Source: Sepioteuthis lessoniana | Taxonomy: Eukaryota > Mollusca > Cephalopoda > Myopsida > Loliginidae | DNA length: 64,000 bases | NCBI GenBank assembly: GCA_963585895.1 | Contig: OY757921.1 | Location: 84,308,939 to 84,372,938, forward strand | Direction: 5' to 3' | In this document: piece after piece, positions 31,546 to 41,859 of the stretch | How positions within the stretch are numbered: position 1 is the stretch's first letter | How the letters are laid out: every line of letters starts with the position of its first letter | Notes under the pieces: generated by a model | Seen by the model: only the letters and a program-made list of their open reading frames with translations | What the model was told of the DNA's origin: nothing | Database searches by the model: none | Program-made: the position numbers and the translations under genes

Positions 31546-31636
31546 GTACAATTAACATGTTTCTTTTATCTCTACGAATAAAATCACCCAAGACGAGTTG
31601 ACATGACAATATAATCAATCAACCATATACATCTAT

Positions 31637-31888
31637 ACTGACCCAGTCGGCTGGTGATGCAGAATACACCGACTGCATCTCTGCAGAGGGGTTAGACTCC
31701 CCTAATGAATGTCCTGATATAACACTAAACAATTTGGTGGTGAGGCTCTAATAATACTGGAGTTTGGGCAATGTGAAGTACTCATTTATTGCCATCTCTC
31801 CCAGGTCCACTTTGGCCTGGAGTGGTAGCACCTGATAGGGTCCTATCTATGGCTCAAATAGAACTAAATATCCTATAATGGTTGATAT
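31637..31888 (+). mobile_element. Family D, head joined to tail (short form)
   Basis: Full head from 'acccagtcggctggtg' to 'ctatctatggctcaaat', then directly the tail 'ctataatggttgatatgcc'. The tandem middle is missing. Confidence 0.82.
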
Positions 31889-31895
31889 GCCATGT

Positions 31896-32284
31896 GTTGT
31901 CTATCGTAATCATCGCATTGATTTACGAACTTCAATGAACGAACGAAAGAACACATTTCTTTATAAAAATATTTATTCTCGATGTTTCTGTCGTGTGTGA
32001 GAGATGAGTTGGAGACAGTGGAGAGACTGCTATATTGACCCAACTTCTTCTCCTGACCATAGCAGCACTTCTTCCGCATCTTGGATGGGGTTGTTCAACC
32101 GGGGGTCGCTGAGGGCCACAGCCCTCAGTCTGCAAGCTGGCTCTCACTCGGACCTTCCTGTCATCAACTAACTCAACTGCCGCCGGCACCTGCCTACATT
32201 CTTTCATAACGCCCGCTTGCTTCTGCTTCATCTTCCGCTTATTTACACAGGTGCATCTCTGATTGACCGCTCGGTCAAGGGTCA
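31896..32284 (-). mobile_element. Putative solo LTR, minus strand
   Basis: Minus-strand unit starting TGACCC and ending ACAACA. It contains 'cctgtgtaaataagcggaag', which recurs in the plus-strand unit at 54044-54488, and an AATAAA signal about 80 bp from its 3' end. The 117-codon frame inside is not gene-like. No target duplication was seen. Confidence 0.5.
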
Positions 32285-32504
32285 ATAGTCTAAATCTAAT
32301 TAATATAAACTTCTTTTAAAAAAAATTAAAGATATTCAACGAAATTCTCAATAACTTTTTCATTGCTTCCCCACGTCCCCAAACAGCATTCACCCTGATA
32401 TCAGATTCCAGCGTGCGATGTTAAATGATATTTTTACAAGGCTTTAAACGTCTGCGCTAAGTGCAGACGTTTAGACGAAACCGGAAATCCCTACTCCTGA
32501 GCTC

Positions 32505-32615
32505 TGCTGGTGTGATTGTTAGCAAGCTAGACTAGCAAACCGTCACGAGTGAGTTCGAGTCTCAGTGGGTTCCTGATTCATATGGCCTTTTTACCACGTC
32601 CAAGCAAAAGGATTA
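32505..32615 (+). mobile_element. SINE family E, second copy
   Basis: 'gctggtgtgattgttagcaa', B-box-like 'gagttcgagtctc' and 'atatggccttttt' match the E copy at 23619-23744. Confidence 0.75.
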
Positions 32616-33884
32616 GAAAATTACTACTCCTGATCGTGACAGACAATATAAAAAAGAAAATAGAAATAGGAATAATGAAAGTCAGGGACCTGCGAGGAGA
32701 GATGTTCAGCGTCTGAATATTGTATATAAATGTTCTTCATGCTTAATGAACTAAATTAAAAAAAAAAAAAGGCAAAAAAAGCAAAGTTCTACAACATTCA
32801 TTGGTTACTGTTGTTAATTCTATCCCCATGGTTATTATGGTTAACAAGTTCGTCCCCCGGAATATTTAGCTCGTGTTGGGAGTCTAATAATGTCCGTAGA
32901 TACTTAACGCTTGTATATCTGTGTCAGCATAAAGTAAGTCAATTGGGGAGGAACGATACAGCGATAACTTATAAAGAGCTTCACACAAAAAGACTTGAGT
33001 ATTTTGAGATGCACATGGGTAACGTCATTATAATGGCTTTGGGCTGAACACAGCTACATACAATATTAAGAATAGAACTATAGTAAAATCAATGAACTGA
33101 CAACATTAATTTTTACAATATCTTGATAATCACTCAATTGTTAGTCATTCAACAAAACCTTAAATGGCGATCAAGAAATTGTAAAACTTAAATTTGTGAG
33201 TTGGGTGATTTTCTTGACATCGTGCTGTTAAGATGTTACAATAACGTCATCATAATATTACTATGGCTAAGGTTCTAATTTCACAAAGAGTGTTTTTATA
33301 ACTACGCTCTTTATTAAACAGATGCCAAAGTCAATGGTCTTACAAAATCCATATTAATCAAACAGCCCAGTTTATGAAGATCCATTAGATCATTACCATT
33401 ATAATTCGAGCTTTGTTTTAAGGCTGCCATAACCTCAAAACAAACGTTTATGAATATTCAGTGGAACGGGTATTAGTAGTGAACTGTGCCGAAGATTTGC
33501 AGTGGAACATTATTTATGAATAATAAATTCGGTTTATTCCAGTTGACGGCCTCTTATTCGTTGCATGAAGATAACGTAATAGCCGATCAGAAAAACGACC
33601 CAGTCAAGTCAGTGTCACTGAGATAAAGGTCGATGGTACTTGTAGTAAATGAATGTGGTGTTGGCTATTATACAACCTTAGGTGAATCAGAGAAAAAAAA
33701 AAGAGAAAGTGAGAATTGAGTTGCTGTGAATGCGTCTACTGCTAAATTATCTAATGACGAAGATGAGGACTAAATAGAGAATGTTATAACAGAAATAGAA
33801 GTAAGCTGTAAACAAAACGAAAGGTGTCATATAATAGATATTCACTTAGCTTAATTTAGTCTAGGCAGTAGTCTCCGTGGAATA
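32616..33884. other. Unassigned region
   Basis: About 1.27 kb of apparently single-copy DNA. Short A runs and frames under 80 codons, no domain recognised. Confidence 0.4.
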
Positions 33885-33885
33885 G

Positions 33886-34661
33886 TGGTTGGTTGGTTGG
33901 GTTTTATGGCATATCAAACTTTGCAGGTTATTTAACGCCAAATCTATTTTTATGTGAATAATCAGTTCTATTTCAAACAATTCCATTTAGTCAAGCAGTT
34001 CTAATTCAGTTAAGTATAAGTACAGATTTTGGTTGCACACAGTTAAATGGCAAAACAGTTCTATGTTGAACAATTCAGTTTAGTGTAAATACAGTTCCAA
34101 TGTCAAAAAACAGTTCTATTTCAAATAATTCAGTTTAGCATGAGCACACAATGTAAGTACGGTTTAATTGTCAAAAACATTTCTATTTCAAGCTATTCAG
34201 TTTAGTCAAACAATTCAGTTTAGCATAGGAGGGTGTCCTCGTGGTGTAATGGTTAAAGCGATGGACTGCGAGTTCGTACTCTAGTCGCGCTATTACATTC
34301 ACTTTCGGGCAAATACTCTTGGGAAAGGTATGTACCCCCTTATCCTCCCAGCTATGGGTTAATTAGTAGCACTACTATTCTTCTATGAGAATGGCTTTGG
34401 CATTAAATAACCCACAGAGGTTGATATGCCATTAAACAAAGAAACCAATCAGTTTAGCATAAGTATTCAGTTAGTTCTGTTTAACCCATAGATAGGACCC
34501 TTATTAGGTGCTACCACTCTGGGACAGAGTGGACCTGGGAGCGACGGCAATAAAGGGGTACTCTGCATTCCCCAAAGCTCCATCATTACTGGAACCTCAC
34601 CATCAGATTGTTTAGTGTCATATCCAGGACACTCGTTGGGAGGATCTGACCAACTGGGCAA
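33886..34661 (-). mobile_element. Family D retroposon interrupted by a family C SINE
   Basis: Tail at the left ('ggttggttggttgggtttta', 'ggcatatcaaactttg'), middle units, then the C insertion at 34228-34448, then the head to 'gaccaactgggc'. Confidence 0.88.
34228..34448 (+). mobile_element. SINE family C, complete, nested in D
   Basis: 221 bp with head 'gagggtgtcctcgtggtgta', 'atggttaaagcgatgg', B-box-like 'gagttcgtactc', and tail 'ggcattaaataacccac' to 'aaacaaagaaacc'. Bounded by 13-bp duplications 'tcagtttagcata' at 34215-34227 and 34449-34461. Confidence 0.9.
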
Positions 34662-34886
34662 GTGGAATTGTGACTAACGTGCTGAACTGCAACATCGTAG
34701 TAAGTGAGTTCGAACTCCAGTCACACTATAATATTCACTTTCAGACTAATACCTTTGGGAATGGTATTAACCGCCTTAACTTACCTTATATAGGTTAAAT
34801 AGTACCACTACTCTTCTACTACGAGGATGTCTTTGGTATTGAATAACCTACGAAGGTTGATATGCCATTAAACAACGAAGCGAAAC
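34662..34886 (+). mobile_element. SINE family C
   Basis: Follows the D 5' end. B-box-like 'gagttcgaactcc', tail 'ggtattgaataacctac' and 'atgccattaaac'. Confidence 0.8.
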
Positions 34887-35094
34887 CAAACAATAAATTT
34901 AGTTTGACGTAGAGATAGGGTATTGAGGTTTGCTGATTTTTTGGTTCTTGCGAAAAGCTATTTTCTTGGTAAATAGTAGAAGGCCTGGCCTTCTAGCTGA
35001 GATTCAATGATCCATTTTTATCTTAAAGTCCTTGATAATTTTATGGGATTACTTTTCTAGGACATATTTTGGTTTGTCTACATAACATTTGTTA

Positions 35095-35395
35095 TGATAG
35101 GAGGTATTGCGGGCCTAACGGTTACCGTCGTAGAAAATAGACGCGGTGACACGAGTTCGAATCATAGACAAAACTGCTTGCATTTTCCACTTAGCGCTAA
35201 TGCCCTTGAGAAATTTATGGATCTTAACTATTCTTCCTCCAGCTATAGGAAAAAAGTTGGGCTGCCTAGTTCTTTATGTCGAGGTTTAACAACCAGTCTG
35301 TGAGAAGGAAAACTCTGAATTCAAACCTTTTACACTCAGCTTAAAACTTGACCTTGTCGCATCCTGTTCAAGCGGAAGGCTTGGTAAACATAAAT
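35095..35395 (+). mobile_element. SINE family B
   Basis: Head 'gaggtattgcgggcctaacg', B-box-like 'gagttcgaatcat', body 'ctccagctatagg', 3' end 'ccttgtcgcatcctgttc' and 'ggtaaaca'. Confidence 0.8.
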
Positions 35396-35555
35396 ATCAT
35401 TTATCATTTTGGTCAAATTTTAATTTCTTGCACACTTACCAGTAGATTACTTTTCCTACCCTGTCGTTCCAAGTTTTGTATTCCTTTTATGCAAGTTTTC
35501 TAGATCGCTTATTATGAGATTAACTACTTAATCTCCATATGTACATAATCATCAC

Positions 35556-35556
<1 letters not shown>

Positions 35557-35592
<36 letters not shown>

Positions 35593-35605
35593 CATTATTA
35601 TTATC
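35557..35605. repeat. (TTA)n microsatellite, probable LINE 3' tail
   Basis: TTA repeats. With 'cgacacgag' at 35605-35613 they look like the minus-strand 3' tail of the LINE whose coding end is at 36192-36440. Confidence 0.7.
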
Positions 35606-35620
35606 GACACGAGATTTTTA

Positions 35621-36191
35621 TACTATACCTTTTCCAGTTCAAGATGGGAGTAGTTCAGTTCAAAATGGGAATAGTTCAGTTCAAAATGGAAAAAATTATT
35701 ATAAGTATGAATATAAAAAATATTTTATAAATTATTTTAGCAATAAAATTGTTAACATTTTATAATATAAAAAAAATTCTTCAAGTCATTAATAAGAACA
35801 CAACAATGCTACAGCTGCGGGAATTTTAGATTGAATTCCAGCTATGAAACGATTGCCCTTACTAATCCAGCGATAGAGGGTGGTTTTCGGAATTGAAAGA
35901 TTTTCCGCTAGGGCTTTCCAATTTCCATCCATCTCATATACCTCCAAGATACGTGCTTTCGCACTTCTGTTATCGCGGTTTTCAGTTGACCTAATCATGA
36001 GGCTAAAAACAATTTAACAAATCAATACCTTGTTGTAGCACTAAAGATATTTATAAATTTAATATTTTTAATTTTAAATTTCTTATTTTGAACTGAACTA
36101 TTCCCATTTTGAACTGAACTACTCCCATTTTTAAATGAACTATTCCCATTTTGAAATGAACTATTCCTATTTTGAACTGGAAAAGGTATAG
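35621..36191 (-). mobile_element. Inverted-repeat DNA element with subterminal 21-bp repeats and an HTH ORF
   Basis: The ends are 'ctataccttttccagttcaa' and its inverted partner at 36172-36191. Inside each end, a unit of about 21 bp ('cagttcaaaatgggaatag') is repeated three times at the left and four to five times at the right. Between them is one minus-strand frame (35789-35998) plus AT-rich spacer. A 'tttta' flank on both sides is a candidate target duplication. About 570 bp in all, so it is non-autonomous unless the small protein suffices. Confidence 0.75.
35789..35998 (-). CDS. 69-aa helix-turn-helix protein fragment in a DNA element
   Basis: Starts MIRSTENRDNRSAKAR and contains 'GNWKALAENLSIPKTTLYRW' followed by 'ISKGNR'. 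This has the spacing of a Psq/transposase-type helix-turn-helix (helix 2 around WKALAENL, recognition helix around KTTLYRWI). The C-terminus is short and hydrophobic and no DDE catalytic region follows. It is probably the DNA-binding N-terminus of a transposase kept after internal deletion. Whether it is translated is unknown. Confidence 0.5.
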   Translation of the reverse strand: MIRSTENRDNRSAKARILEVYEMDGNWKALAENLSIPKTTLYRWISKGNRFIAGIQSKIPAAVALLCSY

Positions 36192-36440
36192 TTTTAACTG
36201 GGTGGGGGTTCAATGAAGTCTGAGTGATAGCAAATCACCTTAGGAGTTCAGGACTCTTAAAAGTATTCTGGTTGATGTGAACGTTGTGGTCTGTTCTTCC
36301 GTTTCCCCAGTCTCTCTTTTAATCCACTGTGAACATTCCAAGACCCATATTACCCTGGTGCAACATGATCTCATCTTGAATATTAAACTTTTCGAAAATA
36401 ATAATGCACCTCTATCATTTGGAACAAGAAAAAGTCTTTA
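36192..36440 (-). pseudogene. LINE 3' coding end, fragment 1
   Basis: The minus strand reads 'STRILLRVLNS' then a stop and 'GDLLSLRLH', matching the terminal ARILRKVLE motif of an invertebrate LINE polyprotein. Upstream is decayed. The 3' UTR is split by the inverted-repeat element at 35621-36191. Confidence 0.65.
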
Positions 36441-36640
36441 TTTGGACCGGTACATATCTAGCAGTCCAAGGCAAACATGTGGAGAGAGAAAGACCTTGTA
36501 AAAGTATTTGAGCGAATCTAGCTTCCAACTACAAAGAGGCACCCCCGACCTGACTAACATCTAACGTAATTTGTTTCTCTGGGTTTCAAATTCAACTCTC
36601 TTCATATTCAGCTAATGTTATAAAGACACGTCATCTTCTT

Positions 36641-36936
36641 AACGCAACAATGTACAACAACAATAACAGTGACAATTATAACAAGCAACACTTACCTGAG
36701 GTCCAGCATAATCGACTAATGCTTACTTGGGTTGCTATTTATGAACAGACATAGCCAATCAGATGTTCTAGCCAATCACAATCCAAGGAATGGACCGGCC
36801 AATGTGTGCACATTGGAATCTCCCAATGTGCCATAAATAAGCTCTTTCATTGAAGACTGTTACTTTAGTTTTAGCCTTGCTAAAGACGTTGCTCTTAGCC
36901 TAGCTACTGACTACAAGTGTGTTTCGTATTTCAACA
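36641..36936 (+). mobile_element. LTR, left copy (296 bp matched)
   Basis: Identical by eye over 296 bp to 38067-38362, ending 'gtatttcaaca'. The first five bases of the right LTR (TGTAG) are not matched here, and no obvious tRNA primer-binding site follows at 36937, so the left side seems rearranged. Confidence 0.8.
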
Positions 36937-37507
36937 GGTATTCTTAGAAAAAAGGCATGGTGTATGTTAGCAATTATTCTTTCCCGTTTAAGTTAATGTA
37001 AGTTTCAAAAAAGAGACAAATATTTACCTTTTAAAGTGGACTGATTACAAGACTAATATAGCAAAATACTTTCTTCAGAGATAAGAATTTTATATTGTCT
37101 TCATGGTATTTGTCAGCGATTCATGTTTATCAATCTTTTTAATCTCAAATTTCTTTTATAAGAATTTTATAGTACTTTTAGAATTGTGTCTTTACTTGAG
37201 CAGATTAATATCTGGATATATATTTTTGTTTTACCTTTAATAGGGGTCATCAGAAACTGAGGGATAAAGTTTTTGATAAATGTGAACAATAAGGCATACT
37301 TACCGTGGCACTAGCATACTTTTTACTTACTTACTGCAAAATTGTCAGAAATATTTTCTAGATTTATAGTACAATGAATATTTAAAAAATGATTTACCTT
37401 TCTGACCTGTATTTATTGTAGTAGGAGTCTTGAAAGGAATTTCAAGCCATTACCCAGTTTTGTGTTACATGCCTGTTATCAAACGATAAGGAACACTCAG
37501 TGATATT
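36937..37507 (+). mobile_element. Internal non-coding part of the deleted LTR element
   Basis: AT-rich, with no frame and no gag-like protein. Either a remnant of the internal region or foreign sequence. Confidence 0.4.
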
Positions 37508-38092
37508 CAATTCCTTTACAAACCACATCCTGAATGGATAGCGGCAGCGCAACGCCGCGAATTAATTCTTCAAAAACGCAACGCTAAGTTGGTAGAAAGA
37601 TACAACAGGCATACGCACAACCTATGCCCATTACAAGCCGGTGACACTGTCACCATTCAAAACCCGCTTAATCGCCGGTGGAACACCACAGGAAAGATAA
37701 TCTCCGCTCTACCTGAGCGTCAATACAAAATCAGGGTTGATGGCTCCGGAAGAATTACACTTAGGAACCGTCGCTTCCTCAAAAAGTGCAATCTCAAGCC
37801 TACACCAACCCCGATACCAAGTGCGACACTAGGACCAAGAATCCCGTCAACTAATGCTACAGTCACACATCCCCCATTGTCTCTCTGTGATAGCACATGC
37901 ACAGCAACCAGACCCCAACAACAAACCACACACATATCCCCACGACTTCGAGCATCAAGGATTCCCCGAGCTCTCTCTAGGTTGCTACCACACAACAAAC
38001 CAGGCATAAAAGAGAGACACACCTCCCAAGCAACCCGGCCCACCCGTGGGGGGAGGGGAGATGTAGAACGCAACAATGTACAACAACAATAA
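37508..38092 (+). pseudogene. Ty3/gypsy-type pol C-terminus (integrase tail)
   Basis: The open frame reads from 'FLYKPHPEWIAAAQRREL' through 'LQAGDTVTIQNPLNRRWNTT' and 'RQYKIRVDGSGR' to 'RNRRFLKK'. This is the integrase C-terminal beta-barrel-like module of gypsy pol polyproteins, followed by a Pro/Thr/Ser-rich tail. Protease, RT, RNase H and the integrase core are absent. A polypurine tract (38048-38061) precedes the right LTR, and the frame ends inside the LTR. Confidence 0.85.
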
Positions 38093-38362
38093 CAGTGACA
38101 ATTATAACAAGCAACACTTACCTGAGGTCCAGCATAATCGACTAATGCTTACTTGGGTTGCTATTTATGAACAGACATAGCCAATCAGATGTTCTAGCCA
38201 ATCACAATCCAAGGAATGGACCGGCCAATGTGTGCACATTGGAATCTCCCAATGTGCCATAAATAAGCTCTTTCATTGAAGACTGTTACTTTAGTTTTAG
38301 CCTTGCTAAAGACGTTGCTCTTAGCCTAGCTACTGACTACAAGTGTGTTTCGTATTTCAACA
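38062..38362 (+). mobile_element. LTR, right copy (TGTAG...CAACA)
   Basis: 301 bp beginning TG and ending CA right after a polypurine tract. 'ccataaataagctc' may be a TATA-like region. The related LTR at 51318-51660 shares the start TGTAGAA, 'acaacacttac'-like text and the end CCAACA. Confidence 0.85.
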
Positions 38363-38929
38363 ATTGCATCATTCAATTATGAACTTGTATTCCTACCCAG
38401 AACACAGTCACTTGATTTGTTTATGTTCAACATCTTGTCTAGAACTCTTTTGACGAGAGGTATTAAACTCGTCGCATCGATGACCTACAATACAATCTGT
38501 CAAGTCTGTGATTTCGCACACGCACAAGAATTACACCAGATAAACTTTTGCAGCGAAGTACACTTACTCTCAAGGACTTGTAACCCATCCACAACCTCAC
38601 CAAGCTAACTAATAAAATAATAAACGTAATCAATTATCAATAAAATAATTGATATAATTGATTAACACTCTAATTATTTTACATTGGTATCATTGTTACC
38701 TTGTTATTTCGCCTTTTCAGTTCTCTAGCAAGATCAAAGTATTTGTATAACATTTCGCTTTCTTCTATTTTCCCTCTATGATTTATTGGAATGGTAAAAT
38801 CTACAGGATGAGTAGTTCTTTTCTTTTGTCAATTAAAACTTGGTTAGATTTCACGGCTACGATTCGGTGATTCATTTGCATCTCACAGTCCCATAGAATT
38901 TTATGCATCTGATTTTCTTAGAGAGATTA
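38363..38929. other. Unassigned region
   Basis: A short 87-codon frame begins in the LTR and runs on. It has no recognised domain. The rest is AT-rich. Confidence 0.35.
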
Positions 38930-39200
38930 TTATTATTATTTTACTCTTTTGATTGTTAAACACGCCAGTGTTAGCTGATGGTTTCTCACCGGAGTTTGAG
39001 TGACTACAAGTCTCCCCAGGTCTCCAGGACTCTTCTCAAAATTCTGGCCGATCTTAATAATGTAGTAGTTTGGATGGTCTCCATTTGTCCTCTGATTTCC
39101 AAGTCTTCCAGTCCCAGTTAGAATCGTTTGGTGGCTGTACTGAGTGCACAAATTTCGCTTAGTATCCCCATCACTCACATGTTCCATAGTCTATTTAGTT
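38930..39200 (-). pseudogene. LINE 3' coding end, fragment 2
   Basis: The minus strand gives 'LEIRGQMETIQTTTLLRSA' and 'RILRRVLETWGD', the same LINE C-terminus as fragment 1. An (ATT)n tail lies at 38928-38940. Confidence 0.75.
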
Positions 39201-39304
39201 CTCTAGCAAGATCTTGGAACTAATCCCTCTTTACACCTTCTTTCAGTTTTACCCGTTTTTAACCGGACAGCGAAACCCGTTATTTGTCCTGTTCTCTTTT
39301 TTGT

Positions 39305-39423
39305 TGACTATCACTATTATTATTATCAATATTACTATCATTATTATTATTTCTATAAATTTAACTAGTTATTTATCATTTATATCTGAGAAAGAGCAAG
39401 AGACCCCCAGGTCTCTGGCAGTC
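39305..39423 (-). pseudogene. LINE 3' end, fragment 3
   Basis: 'agagacccccaggtctctgg' (plus) corresponds to the end of the same LINE frame, with an (ATT)n-rich tail to the left. Confidence 0.5.
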
Positions 39424-39425
39424 AT

Positions 39426-39829
39426 TTGGTTTGGTTTGGTTTAATGGCATATCAACCATTGTAAGTTATTTAATTCCAAATCAATTTTTATGCATATAAA
39501 CAGTTCTATTTCAAGCAATTCAGTTAAACATAAGTACACAGTTTAACTGTCAAAAACAGTTCTATTTCAAACAATTCAGTTTAGCATAAGTACATAGTTG
39601 AGTTTTATTTGACCTATAAAGAGGACCCTATCAGGTGCTACCACTCCGGGCCAAAGTGGACCCGGGCGTTATGGCAATAAATAGGCACTCTGCATTCCAC
39701 AAAGCTCCAGCGTTAATGGAACCTTGCCATTAGATTGTTTAGTGTATATCCAAGGCACCCTTTTTGGGTGTCTTACCCCTGTGTAGAGAAGCAGTCGATG
39801 TATTCTGCAGCCCCAGACGACTAGACCAT
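39426..39829 (-). mobile_element. Family D retroposon
   Basis: Tail 'ggtttggtttggttt', 'ggcatatcaaccattg', two middle units and a complete head to 'cccagacgactag'. 404 bp. Confidence 0.85.
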
Positions 39830-39929
39830 GAACTTATTTAAAATCAAAAGGTGAGATCAAACTAGCATTACCACTTGTCTAAAATCACTAGTAATGGGAG
39901 GTATTTCAGTCACACTCTGTGTAATAGCT

Positions 39930-40085
39930 CACTGTACATAGTTTAAATATTAAGACAATTCCATTTTAAACAATTCAGTTTAGCATACGCATACAGTTTA
40001 TTTCTATTAGACCCATAGATGGGACCCTGTCTCGTACAACCACTCCAGGTCAGAGTGGACCCGGGAGCAATGGCAGTAAAGTAGT
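39930..40085 (-). mobile_element. Family D middle/head fragment
   Basis: 'caattcagtttagcatacg' then 'acccatagatgggacc' to 'gagcaatggcagtaaag'. Confidence 0.65.
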
Positions 40086-40154
40086 AATTTACTAAGCTTT
40101 TTGCTTGGATGTGGCACGTAAAAAGCATTCCTCAAACCTTCACAATTATTAATC

Positions 40155-40362
40155 TGTGTATTCTACCCCCCACCCCCCACCCAAGCCGACTGGGACACCC
40201 TCTGCAGAGATGCAGTCTGTGTATTCTACAGCCACAGCCGACTGAGCCACCCTTTGCAGAGATGCAGTCTGTGTATTCTACAGCCACACCCGACAGGAAC
40301 ACTCTTTGCAGAGATGCAGTCTGTGTATTCTATGGTCTCTGCCGACTAAGCCAGGGAGTTCT
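40155..40362. repeat. 52-bp minisatellite made from the family D head
   Basis: 'gcagagatgcagtctgtgta' starts at 40204, 40256 and 40308, exactly 52 bp apart. Each unit is the terminal part of the D head (minus orientation: '..ctacagcc..gccgact'). A partial degenerate unit precedes at 40155-40190. Confidence 0.88.
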
Positions 40363-41574
40363 TTGAGTATTGTTGCTGCTTTTAACAGTGCTGAAATCTC
40401 TCTGGTTTTAATTCTTTCTCTTATCTCCCGTGGATGTTATACGCAAGACTCTTCTTACTAATTGCAATAAATAACAGCTAGTGTGATCTAAGCCAGAGTT
40501 GAAGTAAAGAACTCTCCAATAAAGAGGTTGCCTTGTATTTGAACTTCAGATAATATTCATTATCTGGATTGATTTAGGAAGGCCGAAGAAACAACAGAAT
40601 GAAACGTACTGATAAAAACAGTAAGAAGGAGAAAATTATTCTGAAAAATTCTTGAAAAAAATAAAATGCTATCACTGAATTGCACACAATATTTATCAAA
40701 GATATTAGGAACTGTAGTAGTTCAGGAAGGTCGAAGAATAAAGTGGCTGTAACGTCGTGATAACAGCATCAAGGATGAGAACATTAATCTGAATAATTCA
40801 TCGAGTAATTCTTCCAGAGATGTTGCAATAGTTTAAATGAAATCCAAACCGAAGAATTTATGAATAAATATATACATATATAAAACAAAGAATTGTATTT
40901 CAACTGAATGAAACAATGTGATAATAAGGAAAGTTTTTGAAGTTAGTATAACAGACAGATATTGTGAATTAAGACAATTGAGAGAATCGGCGGATATTTT
41001 ACGCTGTAATAACCTTCTAAGTCGGACCAGCATAGAATTTAATACTGTATGAAAGCCTTTAATTAAGAAGAAAATATATCAGACTAGTTTGCATTAGACT
41101 TAATTGCACTGTGAACAGTGAAAGACATATAATCTGGTTCAATTGAAGTGGCAAAGAAAATAAGATTAAATTTAATGCTTCTGGTTACCACCACAAAATT
41201 GTCCAATGAGACAATGGTTTTGTTCATGTAAGTGTTCATTAAAATGTGTATAGTTACTTGGTGTTTGTGAATTCACTTCCTACGACAGAGAGTGAATGAG
41301 GAGACATATAGTAATGAAATAGGCGTCTCCCGTCACTAGTGAACCAAGGGAATGGCTGAGTGACCGACAACAAAGGGTCCACCGAGAGATTTCAGAACAG
41401 TAGGTGCGATACATGGTTTCTATACGGTTGAGTCGTTTGGAAAGGTGGTCAATAAGTAACCGGCAGAAGACAAGAAACGATTTAAATTACGGGCCTATCG
41501 AAACGCTCAAAATTTTTTATCAACTTAAAAATACCTATTCACGTCTTCCCGTTCTTAAAAAGCCAACCAGCTAT
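40363..41574. other. Unassigned region
   Basis: About 1.2 kb without a recognised repeat or gene. Frames of up to 80 codons are unsupported. Confidence 0.4.
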
Positions 41575-41859
41575 AGTCATATATATTTAATATATATGCA
41601 TCAAGAGGATTTGGTATTGATTAACCTAGAATGGTTGATATGCCATTGAATCAAACCAAACCAAAATCATATGTATTTAATATATACGTTGACAGAGGAT
41701 TTGGCAATAAATAACCTTGAATGGTTGATATGCCATAGAACCAACGAAATCTAATATTATATATTTAAAATATTTCTATAAGGAGGATTTGGTATTAATT
41801 AACCTAGAATGGTTGATATCCTACAGAACCCACCCAAACCAACTCATATATATAATATT
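41575..41859 (+). repeat. Tandem array of C/D 3' tails (about 3 units of ~90 bp)
   Basis: Each unit has 'tatatatttaatatat', 'gaggatttgg', 'ttaacctagaatggttgata' and 'aaccaaacc'-like text. There are no heads between units. The array is cut by the mariner that follows and resumes at 42763. Confidence 0.8.

Noticed and set aside
31932..32285. 117-codon minus-strand frame
   Set aside because: Lies within a putative LTR related to the unit at 54 kb, with no domain recognised.
40204..40362. CRISPR-like regular repeats
   Set aside because: Contiguous 52-bp tandem units without distinct spacers, in a eukaryotic repeat context.
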